NCBI GenBank assembly: GCA_030407085.1
Contig: CM059586.1
Span: forward strand, 85,185,501-85,249,500
DNA from: Trichopria drosophilae
Lineage: Eukaryota; Arthropoda; Insecta; Hymenoptera; Diapriidae
Direction: 5' to 3'
DNA length: 64,000 nucleotides
Part shown: positions 57,801 through 64,000 of the stretch, in pieces
Position numbering within the stretch: position 1 is the stretch's first letter
How the letters are laid out: every line of letters begins with the position of its first letter
Translations under genes and position numbers: made by a program
Notes under the pieces: model-generated
What the model was told of the DNA's origin: nothing
The model's database searches: none
What the model saw: only the letters and a program-made list of their open reading frames with translations

Positions 57801-58844
57801 CAAGAAAAAAAAATATTCCATTGAAACAAAAATTTGTATTGTAAATTTCATATGGAACGACCCATACATACATACATTATGTATGTATATGTATTATTTA
57901 TTATAACAAAATTGAAAGTAAATTTGAATTCGGTGGCCTTTGGACTAGAAAATAGTATATGTACCGGGAACGCGAATGTTACATAATGTACTATTAAAAA
58001 TGTGACAGTTAAATATAAAAAATTATTGTTTCAGTTACTTCTCGGTACAGGAGCAGGAGTGTTTCTGTTGTGGCCATTGCTCGTTGGTTACAGAGAAACT
58101 GCAGTTGCGGCTGAGGTGAATCCGTTTGAAACTAATACCGGCTTAACATGGGAACAGTATCAAAATTATTGTCATCAACCAGCATGGGAAGATTCTTCAT
58201 CGAAAGCACAAGTTCAAATCCAGTGTTCGTATCTAGAAGGAATACCGGTGTCTTGGGAAGGATACGTTACGAATGTTCGAGTGAAATCAATCAAGAACAA
58301 TTTGGCTACGGTAATTAGTCATTTACCGAACTCGATTAGTGAACCATTAACTTGTGTTTTTGGAGCACCTCACGAAGACGACTGCGAAGCGACTAGCGAA
58401 GGTGATGAAATGAGAAAAACACACTGCAAGATCATTTTTAATTTACGGAAACAACGCAACCGATGTCAGCTTTCAGCTTGGAATTGGTACGAATTTGAGA
58501 TCTCGGTAAAGATGAAGAGCGGGATTTGGGGAAGTAATGCCGAAGTCTTTTTGATTGGTGATCGATCATTTACAAATTTCACGTTGAATATTTATCCCGG
58601 AGACAAGATATGGTTTAAAGGTAGTTTAATTAACAACGGCCTAGGAGGCGAATCATTGCTCGGAGGCTCAGAACCTAACGTATATCTTGAGGAGATCGGA
58701 TGCCAAGCATGTCACGCTCTGGACCTGAAAAGTTGCAAGAGGCGTACCTATCGATTTAGTGTCAATTCCTTAATGAAGGAACTTTATCGCGGCGCAAAAG
58801 CCGTTTTAAATTTCCTCTTCAATCCAATAATGATCTTCAAATAA
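30789..58844 (+). CDS. wfs1: Wolframin (WFS1 orthologue), six coding exons, complete
   Basis: Wolframin is an endoplasmic reticulum membrane glycoprotein involved in ER calcium handling and stress responses. The coding exons are 30,789-30,843, 46,290-46,394, 50,438-50,654, 50,715-50,944, 51,011-52,218 and 58,035-58,844, giving 874 residues (human 890). All five junctions have GT/AG ends and matching phases. In order there is a cytosolic N-terminus, Sel1-like helical repeats (about 20-130), an EF-hand-like segment and an acidic Ser-rich linker (about 130-205). Then comes a membrane region with about nine spans (about 285-625), with YLSFIVMVV matching YLSFISMVI of human WFS1. The lumenal C-terminus has the conserved LTWEQY, CSYLEG and SWEGYVTNVRV blocks of the OB-fold and a Cys-rich CQACHALDLKSC stretch. 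The reading frame is intact, so it is probably functional. Introns 1, 2 and 5 hold many insertions. Confidence 0.95.
30850..32790. other. Start of wolframin intron 1, AT-rich, with TTGAATACA words
   Basis: No gene is present. From about 31,840 to 32,095 the words GAATCCA, TTGAATACA and TTTGAGTACAT recur and resemble the interior of the 39,611-40,949 element, suggesting an end-less fragment of the same kind. Confidence 0.4.
32809..33990. mobile_element. Possible TIR element with GAATACTTC words
   Basis: The left end CCCAACAAACG and the inverted right end GTTCACTGGG resemble the CCCAGTAAACG ends at 41,314 and 44,326. Words like TTGAATACTTCGAAG at 32,990 return in inverted form at 33,850-33,915. 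A separate CCCAGCAAAC end at about 33,392 may be a nested insertion. Flanking dinucleotides do not match (TG and GA), so the boundaries are tentative. Confidence 0.45.
33997..34230. mobile_element. 234-bp foldback MITE with CCCAGACAGC ends and TA duplication
   Basis: The left end is CCTATAGACAGCAAAATAG, and the right end read in reverse is CCCAGACAGCAGAATA. The two halves pair over most of their length (ATTTCGAA, GAGCTC, 'TCTGAGGGTTTTCTGAA'). TA lies on both sides (33,995-33,996 and 34,231-34,232). A second, diverged copy begins at 63,382. Confidence 0.8.
34814..35583. mobile_element. TIR element, full copy of the family seen at 1,690 and 7,757
   Basis: The left end CACTGTAAAATTATTGGACTC is mirrored by GAGTCTAACAATTTTAGAGTG on the right. 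Inside, an inverted pair CTCGCTATAAC / GTTATAGCGAG with 'TTTATTGAGATATAT'-like words frames the centre. The element is non-coding. Confidence 0.6.
35628..37354. mobile_element. Pogo/Tigger-like non-autonomous element (1,727 bp)
   Basis: Perfect terminal inverted repeats read CAGTAGAACCCCTCTTATTT at both ends and are flanked by TA at 35,626-35,627 and 37,355-37,356. The TIR wording and the TA duplication fit the pogo branch of Tc1/mariner elements. No transposase is seen, and the interior is AT-rich with small palindromes. Removing it with one TA rejoins a word that is also found, inverted, at 34,530-34,580. Confidence 0.8.
37785..38222 (-). other. CpG-rich block with candidate minus-strand coding and donor signals
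   Basis: About 430 bp is much richer in G+C than the surrounding intron. On the minus strand, 38,186-38,101 can be read as a short frame with LPDLPDSGTTPAIVLESDEE then EVVQDEELI and a stop, composed like a real acidic protein C-terminus. On the same strand a consensus GTAAGT follows GGGACCGAAAG near 37,790, like an exon end. I do not recognise the protein. It may be a gene nested in the intron, a retrocopy fragment, or an alternative promoter region. Confidence 0.3.
39030..39385. repeat. Small inverted-repeat element (GTCACG / GATTCAC words)
   Basis: TACGTGTCACGTCGGAAATTG and GATTCACGTTTCAC at 39,055-39,095 return inverted near 39,340-39,380 as GTGAATC..TTCCAACATGACACG. The same words occur at 34,540-34,590 and at 35,600-35,625 plus 37,357-37,380, so this is a small dispersed family. 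Confidence 0.5.
39611..40949. mobile_element. TIR element with TTGAATACA words, inside the RT gene
   Basis: The ends are CCCAGCAATCG on the left and, reversed, CCCAGCAATCAG on the right, each leading into 'TGTATTGAAATGTATTGA' or a close variant. TA flanks both sides (39,609-39,610 and 40,950-40,951). The 1,339-bp interior is largely made of variants of TTGAATACATTTGAA. There is no transposase. Its removal with one TA joins RT codons in frame just before the NYR block. Confidence 0.85.
41314..42842. mobile_element. Composite TIR element with CCCAGTAAACG-type ends, inside the RT gene
   Basis: The left end CCCAGTAAATG and the right end CGTTTACTGGG are flanked by CT (41,312-41,313 and 42,843-42,844). 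A complete internal element with its own left end starts at 41,730 (CCCAGTAAACG) and shares the right end; this part (1,113 bp) is a close copy of 44,326-45,428 in opposite orientation. The first 416 bp are a partial, more diverged relative. The interior consists of GGGATTAAAA / TTGAATCCC words plus a tRNA-like module at 42,641-42,722. Confidence 0.85.
42641..42722 (+). ncRNA. tRNA-like Pol III promoter module inside the TIR element
   Basis: GTGGCCGAGTGG at about 42,645 is a good box A of the Ser/Leu tRNA type, and GGTTCGATTCTC at about 42,689 is a good box B. A run of eight T at 42,716-42,724 would end Pol III transcription. A normal cloverleaf does not form well; instead CACTTCGA in the first half pairs with TCGAAGTG after box B. 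I therefore call it tRNA-derived, not a tRNA gene. Confidence 0.6.
44326..45428. mobile_element. Second full CCCAGTAAACG element (1,103 bp), inverted relative to the first
   Basis: The ends CCCAGTAAACG and CGTTTACTGGG are flanked by AT on both sides (44,324-44,325 and 45,429-45,430). By eye it is a very similar reverse-complement copy of 41,730-42,842, including the tRNA-like module, here on the minus strand at about 44,446-44,530. It inserted 260 bp downstream of the retrotransposon tail. Confidence 0.88.
44446..44530 (-). ncRNA. tRNA-like Pol III module, second copy
   Basis: On the minus strand, GTGTGGCCAAATGGTTGCG and GGTTCAATTCTCG correspond to boxes A and B of the first copy and are followed by a run of nine T (nine A at 44,446-44,454 on the plus strand). 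Box A carries two changes relative to the first copy (CAAATGG for CGAGTGG), so it may be weaker. Confidence 0.5.
45431..46289. other. End of wolframin intron 1
   Basis: AT-rich sequence in which I see no gene or clear repeat. The acceptor ATTTTTTAG lies at 46,281-46,289. Confidence 0.5.
46290..46394 (+). CDS. wfs1: Wolframin exon 2
   Basis: It encodes GPRGSLRRLRSQLAEDG and PESQVVLAKELLEECC, a helical segment at the start of the Sel1-like repeat region, and ends one base into a Glu codon at a GTGTGT donor. Phase agrees with exons 1 and 3. Confidence 0.88.
46573..47777. mobile_element. Foldback element with TTAA duplication (piggyBac-like ends)
   Basis: Ends CCTATTAAGTCCC and GGGATTAATGGG are inverted repeats flanked by perfect TTAA (46,569-46,572 and 47,778-47,781). 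The arms are about 500 bp and share 'AAGATTTTCTTACTTTTTC' and 'CCATTCTATCGTGTAGAGCG' in opposite orientation. There is no transposase. TTAA duplication with CC-starting ends fits piggyBac or Kolobok non-autonomous elements. It lies in wolframin intron 2. Confidence 0.85.
48435..49722. mobile_element. Second TTAA-type foldback element
   Basis: Ends CCCATTAACGTCC and GGGCGTTAATGGG are inverted. TTAA stands on the left (48,431-48,434) and TTGA, one change away, on the right (49,723-49,726). The arms share 'GGAATTCCTAATGGCC' and 'CATTTTGAGGTCGTTAGAAT' in opposite orientation and fill almost the whole 1,288 bp. It is clearly a relative of 46,573-47,777 by its terminal bases. It is also within wolframin intron 2. 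Confidence 0.85.
49882..50197. mobile_element. 316-bp hairpin MITE
   Basis: The left end TCTGTTAGAGATTTTTTCAA and its exact inverse at the right enclose arms that pair over about 130 bp each (GGTAAGGTCGGTCCCATTAA, GGCGGCATGT, 'CTCTTCAGTAATGTAGAATA'). A 14-bp word AATGTTTGACCTTG occurs as a direct repeat outside, at 49,858 and 50,278. The 3' end of intron 2 follows, with the ATTGCAG acceptor at 50,431-50,437. Confidence 0.8.
50438..50654 (+). CDS. wfs1: Wolframin exon 3 (Sel1-like repeat)
   Basis: The exon encodes LDIDKEENAKLGVYWLTKAS, then EQGNLEATDILRSCLTTGKG and ITEHNYYDVKSCLDMS. The pattern YWLTKASEQGNLEAT..L is a Sel1-like helical hairpin, and GKGIT corresponds to RRGIT of human WFS1. 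Acceptor ATTGCAG, donor GTAAGA, phase 2 at the end. Confidence 0.93.
50715..50944 (+). CDS. wfs1: Wolframin exon 4 (EF-hand-like segment and acidic linker)
   Basis: It encodes SLSNGEDFITTEQLQKRMKD, a helix-loop-helix-like segment in the place where an EF-hand-like domain is described for wolframin. A Lys/Ser-rich and then Asp/Glu-rich linker (DEDLPSDEDADVDSSSS) follows. The intron before it is only 60 bp and the one after only 66 bp. Phases match on both sides. Confidence 0.92.
51011..52218 (+). CDS. wfs1: Wolframin exon 5 (membrane region)
   Basis: This 1.2-kb exon, with acceptor TTCTTACAG and donor GTAAGC, encodes most of the polytopic part. Spans are visible at HIVVLVLLYALFG, FFVPMALYYLSFIVMVVATF, FFLSLLLNLAIYPVIA, FTVIAVTLTLMTLVKF, LLALFSFSLNVLAKY, AVFYLIIPAVFLKMA, LSWWQIAVLSS, ALALVGMVLFLPIAGLASII and a segment near LGGLPFLASWYL. 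It ends in phase 0 after NWVITSCQ. Strong similarity to human WFS1 includes the FF.P...YLSFI and NLKPFGHF blocks. Confidence 0.95.
52219..52698. other. Start of wolframin intron 5
   Basis: AT-rich, with no gene or defined repeat. Confidence 0.5.
52699..53613. mobile_element. TIR element with GGGGAATGTATCCATG ends and TA duplication
   Basis: The left end GGGGAATGTATCCATG and its inverse CATGGATACATTCCCC at the right are flanked by TA (52,697-52,698 and 53,614-53,615). Copies of a word like CATGAGTGGACC / GTGGTCCACTCATGGATA recur inside at about 52,730, 53,078, 53,110 and 53,425. There is no coding frame. Confidence 0.82.
54784..56381. mobile_element. Outer TIR element with ACGGAAAG ends, host of a nested element
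   Basis: The left end ACGGAAAGAAGCAGACAGTA and right end (reversed ACGGAAAGAAGGAGACAGTA) continue into paired arms (TGCTGTCTGGAAAGCAC, GGCCGTCTACGA, 'CTAAACTATACAT'). The arms are about 260 and 220 bp. Between them lies the element 55,047-56,160. The end motif ACACGGAAA is shared with several other repeats in the window. Confidence 0.78.
55047..56160. mobile_element. Nested TIR element built of CGGAT words, TA duplication
   Basis: Ends CCCTACTGGAAGTAAACGG and (reversed) CCCTACTGGAAGTAAACTG are flanked by TA (55,045-55,046 and 56,161-56,162). The interior repeats CGGATTGAAACGGAT and ATCCGTTT..ATCCG dozens of times with changes, in one orientation on the left and the opposite on the right. Open frames across it are artefacts of the repetition. 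Confidence 0.85.
56443..57198. mobile_element. Foldback element (ATGAAACTA ends)
   Basis: ATGAAACTAACAGGGTTTAA at the left is mirrored by TTTAAACCCCCGCTAGTTTCAT at the right. The inner arms share 'AGTTATGACTATTTTTAT' (inverted at about 57,100) and words around 'TTTTTGTGCGACC'. AT-rich centre, no gene. The remaining intron to 58,034 is AT-rich, with a GTATGTATG palindromic microsatellite near 57,865-57,895. Confidence 0.65.
58035..58844 (+). CDS. wfs1: Wolframin exon 6 (last span, lumenal OB-fold, stop)
   Basis: The acceptor is TTGTTTCAG and the phase is 0. The exon starts with a last membrane span (LLLGTGAGVFLLWPLLVGY) and then the lumenal domain: LTWEQYQNYC, QCSYLEGIPVSWEGYVTNV, EPLTCVFG, WYEFEISVKM and PGDKIWFKGSL, with CQACHALDLKSC near the end. 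The order and spacing match the C-terminal third of WFS1. The stop TAA is at 58,842-58,844. Confidence 0.95.
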   Translation, partial: LLLGTGAGVFLLWPLLVGYRETAVAAEVNPFETNTGLTWEQYQNYCHQPAWEDSSSKAQVQIQCSYLEGIPVSWEGYVTNVRVKSIKNNLATVISHLPNSISEPLTCVFGAPHEDDCEATSEGDEMRKTHCKIIFNLRKQRNRCQLSAWNWYEFEISVKMKSGIWGSNAEVFLIGDRSFTNFTLNIYPGDKIWFKGSLINNGLGGESLLGGSEPNVYLEEIGCQACHALDLKSCKRRTYRFSVNSLMKELYRGAKAVLNFLFNPIMIFK

Positions 58845-59490
58845 ACTGTCCTGTAAAGAAAGTGCCGAATCCGAATACTCGACTAAGTTTAGGAGTCTGG
58901 CATGATCCTGTTAATTGTTAGAACTTTATCGACAAGGCGACGGAGGATGTAAAAAATGTTTTCAGTTTGCAGATTTCTGGACGAATAAGAAAAGAAACTT
59001 GTGTATAGAATATCGAATTGTATTAACGAAGCGAAATAATTTAATTGTATGTAGATTAACATTTTTGTAGATTACAGTTACTGGACAAACGAATTAAGTT
59101 TCGATGTGTCTTTGTATAATTTCTATATAAGAAGTGATTGTTGCATTTATTTTTATCGCACTTGTAAATTTCATGATTGATGTACATTACAAACGAATCT
59201 CACTGCTGCCATACGGAATGATGAATTCAAGAATGTATTACGATTATATTGTTTATTCAGCTCATTTGTAGCTTGACTCTGATATATTCTGTCACGAAAC
59301 ACTTGTAAGACTTTCGAGATCGAAATTATTTTCTACAGGCACGCGCTGCAGCAATCATTAAAAATGACGTGCGAGAAGCGAAAGAAATTCGAATTCGTGC
59401 CTGAATTCTGGAAGTACAAAGCGAAGATTATATCAACGGAGGTGCAATTATTTTGTGAAAAAAAAATAAAGTTGACCAGAATCTATCGCG
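58845..59490 (+). terminator. Wolframin 3' UTR and polyadenylation signal
   Basis: The first strong AATAAA after the stop is at 59,465-59,470, about 620 bp downstream. The UTR stretch is less AT-rich than neighbouring DNA and has no frame. A later end around 59,730 (TTTT-rich) cannot be excluded. Confidence 0.5.
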
Positions 59491-59499
59491 CGAATCGCG

Positions 59500-60720
59500 A
59501 GACGGTGCCTTGATGTAATATTCGTTCGAACCGCGGTTGAGTAATTTCTGGATCGTTAGTGGTTCTTATCCTGGCATTTCTGTATGTATACTGTACATTT
59601 AGTTAATTGTTCTATTAGTATGTCCTCGGGCAACGCGCTGAACTGAGTCTTTAGGTATCGAGCGGTAAACGAACGATATCTGAAGTGTGTCTTGTAAAAC
59701 TGCGACATTAAACAATGTTACAGTAATAACCAGTCTTTTTTATATCCTTTTTTAGTAAATAATATACTTTTTACGGAATTAGCGCTGATTATGTCGAATA
59801 GGTTATGTGTGGTATTTAGTTTTCCCTTTTATTTTTTTATGAGTATTGAAAAATGTTTAATAAAATATCGAAAAATCCTCCCACGATTAAGTAACATTTT
59901 TAAAACATGCATTTTGATTTTTTTAGTTTCAGATTCTGTTGCGAGTATAAAGCACCTAGGAAAGAAACTTTTTCATGTTCCCAAGCAGGTAGTCTAAACT
60001 TTAAGTGCGTTTTTCTGAAAACCACTCTCTTAAAGTCAGTGCCCGCGATAACTCAAAAACTTCTGCACTAATCGGGTTGAAATTTTACATACTTCTTTGA
60101 TATATATTTTTCTACAGGACAACGGACAACCCTTTTTCTTTATTTTTCGCTTTTGATCGATTATACAGCGACAAAATGGCGCCATTTGTAGTGGAAAACC
60201 CGTATTTTTTACTTTAACCGATCGTAAAAAATAAACAACAAATTTTTCAATAAAAGCGAACCATTGATACGGAGCTATGCTTCTAAAGGACTAATTTTTT
60301 CCAACCGCATGTATTTCAGATAATTCTACGACTTGTTATCCGGGGCACTTACTGTTTTCTATACGGCCCACATCAATGCAGCATAACTCCGATATTTTTT
60401 AATATTTGTCAATGAAAAAATTACTGAAGACGCTTCAAATGTTACACAATGATATGCAAATAAATTATTTAAGTTAACTTTAGTAGTTTCGCAAAAAAAA
60501 AATAAATAGTGCTTATTTTAGTCACGGGAAGAGTTTCTCATTGGTGTTGTACATTATTTATTTTGACGTCGAAATGTAATCGGGCTTGTTACAAAATTCA
60601 ATTTTCAGTTGATAATAATAAATTATACCGCTTAACAGTGGTATTGATTGCGTGTGGTAACGTATGTAAACAGGTGGCTATACTGGTGATGCGTATGCTC
60701 TAATTATACCGGTAAAAATA
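59500..60720. other. Intergenic stretch
   Basis: AT-rich, short open frames without features. A loosely mirrored pair of segments at about 60,030-60,440 (CTCAAAAACTTCTGC, GCATAACTCCGATA) may be a decayed repeat, but the match is poor. Confidence 0.4.
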
Positions 60721-62770
60721 GCAACGTGAACCAAGAGTTCGTAAAGAGGACGTAAAGCGTCAGAGAAGTATGCACAACGCTTCGTTAAGAGTTCTGAAAG
60801 AGTCCGCCAAACGTGATTTTAGACAATTTAACCGGTTTCGTCCTGAAATGCCGTAAATTTTGACTTCTTTTCATCAGGTGCTTTCTTAGAGAAAAAAAAT
60901 CATTCAACCGTTTTGATATAACATACCTATTGTATTTTTTCTCGAACTTTCTAAATCCGGTTTTAGATTGACCATTTCTGCCGCCATTTTTTGTACTATG
61001 GCGGTTTAAACATAAAAAAATTGTGAATTTTGAAAAAATTTCTTCAAATAATCGTATTTTTGAACAGGAAACCGTGTTCGGAACAAGCTAAGTCTCTGTA
61101 TCTGGTGGAGTAATTAGTTACACTAAAAGATAGGATGGTTATTAATTCTCCATTCAAAATGGCGGTTCTCAGTCAAAATTTTGTTGAAAAATTTCTGGAC
61201 GACCTAACTCAAAAGCTACGAGCTTTTTAAAAAAAGTGTTGAGAATGAAAAGTTCTTAGAATTCATTGAAAAATATAGTGGAATTTTTTTAAGATTTTTT
61301 AAAAGAGGTTTTGAGAAATTTTTTTTCAAAATTTTGTTCAAAATTGTAATTTATTTACGAAAAATTCTGAACAAAATTTAGTGCATTCACTGATAAATAC
61401 TAAGAGTTTTTTGTTGTTTGCAATTCTTTCCGAAAGTTAATAGTTTTTGAGGAAATCAATTTCAAATATTATAGTTTAAGATTTTTCATTCTCGAAAACT
61501 ATCAACTTTTGGGAAAAAATGCATAGAATAAAAAACTCTTAGGATTCATCAGAGAATGCACTAAATTTTGTTCAGAATTTTTCGAAAAAAAAATTACAAT
61601 TTTGAAAAAAAATTTTCAAAAAATCTGAAAAAAATCCACTATATTTCTCGGCGAATTCTAAGAATTTTTTATTCTTAGCATTTTTTAAAACAAGCTCATA
61701 ATAGTTCAGTTAGAGCGTCCAGAAATTTTTCAACAAAATGTTCACTGAGAACCGCCATTTTGAATGGTGAATTAATAACCATCCAATCTTTTAGTATAGC
61801 TAATTACTCCTCCAGATACAGAGATTCAGCTTGATTCGAACACGGTTTCCCGTTCAAAAATACGATTATTTGAACAAAATTCATCATATTTTTATGTTTA
61901 AACCGCCATAGCAAAAAAAATGGCGGCAGATATGGTCAATCTGAAACCGGATTTAGAAAGTTCGAGAAAAAATACAATAGGTATGTTATATCAAAACGGT
62001 TGAGTGATTTTTTTTCTCTAAGAAAGCACCTGATGAAAAGAAGTCTAAATTTACGGCATTTCAGGACGAAACGGGTTAAGCGGGCCATGATCAGGTATGT
62101 GAGCGTACTTTGAACGTTAATATAGGACTCTCTTAAGATGTCCAATTGTAACGTTAAAAGCGTTCATAAAGCGACCACGGAGCGTTTGTATTCAACCGTA
62201 CGTAAACGTTCGTCGGGTTCCCTTAAAATGTCCAGGCATTGTTTTCAAACCGTCCTCTCACCGCTCTAAAGACGCCTACAAAAGACTTGTTACAAGCGTT
62301 TGTCAATATTTTGGCCAAAGCGTCCTTCAAGCTCTAAACCAACTTTGAAAGTATGTTGATATATCTTTTAAAAAACTTTCCATTCGCTCTCTGCAAAAGC
62401 TTAATGAATGCTTAAATAACAGTACCGAACGCTCAAATCAAGTTTACGTATGTAGCAACCAGAAATAAAAAAATACGTAATCTCCTCTACGAACGCTGAA
62501 ATATGAGTACTGAACGTTTCGATAAACCTTACTTAGGTACATAGCGTACATACATAAAAAAAAACATTTCATTTACTCTCTACGGACGCTTAACGGGACG
62601 TTTAATGAACGCTTAAAATGTATAAATTCACGCTTCGGACGCTTTCGTGTTAAGCGTCATTAAATTATTATTATTATTAAGCGTATGATTCGTTTTATTG
62701 AAGCGTACAATTCTCTAAAACGCTCTGTGGACGCTTTACTCGACGCTTCAAGTTTGCCAGGGGGTTAATG
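60720..62770. repeat. AACGCTT / AAGCGTC-rich sequence interrupted by a TTAA element
   Basis: At 60,735-60,830 and again at 62,080-62,770 the words AAGCGTC, AACGCTT, CGTTAAAAGCGTTC and GGACGCTTTA recur in degenerate form. The two parts look like one block split by the element 60,832-62,075. The right edge near 62,760 (CTTCAAGTTTGCCAGGGGG) may be its end. The left edge is unclear. Confidence 0.6.
60832..62075. mobile_element. Third TTAA-type foldback element
   Basis: The left end CCGGTTTCGTCCTGAAATGC and the inverted right end GCATTTCAGGACGAAACGGG are flanked by TTAA (60,828-60,831 and 62,076-62,079). The arms of about 600 bp pair nearly throughout (TTTAAACCGCCATAG, 'AACCGCCATTTTGAATGG'), so the whole element is a giant hairpin. 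No transposase. Confidence 0.88.
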
Positions 62771-63060
62771 TACATCACATACTTTTTTTATCAGGTTGAA
62801 ATATAAGAATTGCTTTTTGAAGTGGTTAGTATTTTAATCTAATACAATGGATAGAAATTAAAAATAATAAAAAATTGAAGAAAACGTAATATTTATAGAT
62901 GTTCGGGGTCTTTCCTCGAGTTTTACACCACCTAATACAGAAAATGTTTATGAAAATTTCAAGTCAAATATATGAGAACATTTTTTTGCACAGGTGAATA
63001 ATACATAAATTTATATTTTAATGAAGCAGTCATTATGGCAGGGTCCAACAGAAGAAAAAT
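62771..63060. other. AT-rich stretch
   Basis: Nothing recognisable. Confidence 0.4.
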
Positions 63061-63330
63061 ATCCCAATGGCATCGCCAGAATATTTCATTTTGAGACATT
63101 GAGATTCTGGAGATCTTCTCAGGGATATTTTAGAGACTATACTCTGCTGACATTTTGAATAATCCAGAGACATTCTAGAGATGTTCTACGCTTATTATAT
63201 ATATTATAACGCATACATTCTGGAGATGTTTATGTAATTTTATATAGAATTCATGTTCATTACCTTATGCTACTTTTATATAATTTAACAAGACCGAAAA
63301 TAAAAGTAACTCTTACAAACAAACAAGAAA

Positions 63331-63381
63331 AATACTCACCCCGACGAGGAATCGAACCCGGGTGTCGCACTTACTACGCTA
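63331..63381 (-). ncRNA. tRNA-like fragment with perfect box B next to a MITE end
   Basis: On the minus strand the sequence reads GTAGTAAGTGCGACACCCGG, then GTTCGATTCC (a perfect box B), CTCGTCGGGGTGAG, and a T run (TATTTTTC). The 5' half is missing or not tRNA-like, because it runs directly into the CCCAGACGAC end of the adjoining foldback MITE at 63,382. It is a tRNA-derived fragment, not a functional tRNA gene. Confidence 0.5.
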
Positions 63382-63565
63382 CCCAGACGACAAAATAGAA
63401 ATTAATTCAGAATGGTTTCGAAATGTGCTCTAAAAGAAGTCAGATGTCCCGCTTTCTGAGGGTTTTCTGAACATGATGTCATTATTAGATCTTTATGAAC
63501 ACATGTTCAGAAAACCCTGAGAAAGTCCTTGAAACAATTCAAAATATCCATCTTTTTTTTATTGC
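63382..63565. mobile_element. Second copy of the CCCAGACAGC foldback MITE
   Basis: It starts CCCAGACGACAAAATAG after TA and shares 'TTCGAAATGTGCTCTAAAAG' and 'CTTTCTGAGGGTTTTCTGAA' with 33,997-34,230. The right part is diverged, with the inverse 'GTTCAGAAAACCCTGAGAAA' at about 63,505. The right end is uncertain. Confidence 0.6.
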
Positions 63566-64000
63566 AGCAATATTGCTGTAATATTACAGAAATAATTCAA
63601 TATGACGTCAATATGTCAGCGATCAAAAATATGTCGATATATCGTGTCTTCTGAATTATATGCGAAGTTTTTATACTATTTTTATACTATTTTTATACTA
63701 TTTTACATTAATTGTATACTGTTTCACCACTACCCTACTTTCGTACTTGTATTACTTGCCTCATTGGAGACCTTAGAAACGATAAATATTTGATATAAAA
63801 AATATATGATATTTAATTGTGCAAAATCGTATTATGAAATATTCTGGGAAGCATAAACATTTTCAGAATATTTCATACGATACCTTGATGGATATACAGC
63901 TATGATGTTTCAAGAATATTTAACAATAAGATTAATTCACTGGAACATTTCAAATGTTGTTCTTGAAATATTATGGAAAAGTTTACATACGTGCATTTAC

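Larger units (their letters stand above)
63062..64000. repeat. Possible window-edge iterated-word element (CCAGAATATTTCA words)
   Basis: Starting at CCCAATGGCATC (about 63,063), words such as CCAGAATATTTCA, CATTCTGGAGATGTT and GAGACATTCTAGAGATG recur. Related words (TTCAGAATATTTCATACG, TTCAAGAATATT) continue to the right edge. This resembles the iterated-word elements upstream. The right end is not in the window. Confidence 0.35.

Overview
The window is AT-rich, intron-rich animal nuclear DNA. Both recognisable genes are conserved metazoan genes, and their protein sequences together with the repeat content point to an insect, most likely a hymenopteran (inferred, not proven). It contains parts or all of two plus-strand genes separated by about 3.7 kb. 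Together their coding exons make up only about 3 kb; most of the remaining sequence is mobile-element debris.

Gene 1 is the 3' part of an alpha/epsilon-type sarcoglycan (five exons, 13,862-26,602). It covers the end of the extracellular domain, the single membrane span and the cytoplasmic tail. Its 5' exons were not found and probably lie left of the window. Gene 2 is an apparently complete wolframin (WFS1 orthologue) in six coding exons (30,789-58,844; 874 residues) with consistent splice phases. It has Sel1-like repeats, an EF-hand-like segment, a multi-span membrane region and a C-terminal lumenal OB-fold domain. Intron 1 is 15.4 kb, intron 2 is 4.0 kb and intron 5 is 5.8 kb, each swollen by insertions.

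Layout: 1-13,861 is non-coding for these genes and holds foldback elements and two CpG-dense blocks. 13,862-26,965 is the sarcoglycan with a 1.6 kb foldback element, a Harbinger-like MITE, a CpG-dense block, a decayed tandem array and a solo LTR in its introns. 26,990-30,600 is intergenic with two 5'-truncated non-LTR retrotransposon ends. 30,640-59,500 is wolframin. 59,500-64,000 is intergenic with a TTAA-flanked foldback element inside motif-rich DNA.

The most interesting material is the set of terminal-inverted-repeat elements. Several have ends beginning CCCA and interiors built from degenerate iterations of one short word, the word differing between families. Two of these sit inside one non-LTR retrotransposon copy. 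Removing each together with one 2-bp repeat (TA, CT) gives a continuous reverse-transcriptase reading frame across both junctions, which supports their boundaries. One family carries an internal tRNA-like box A/box B module followed by a T run.
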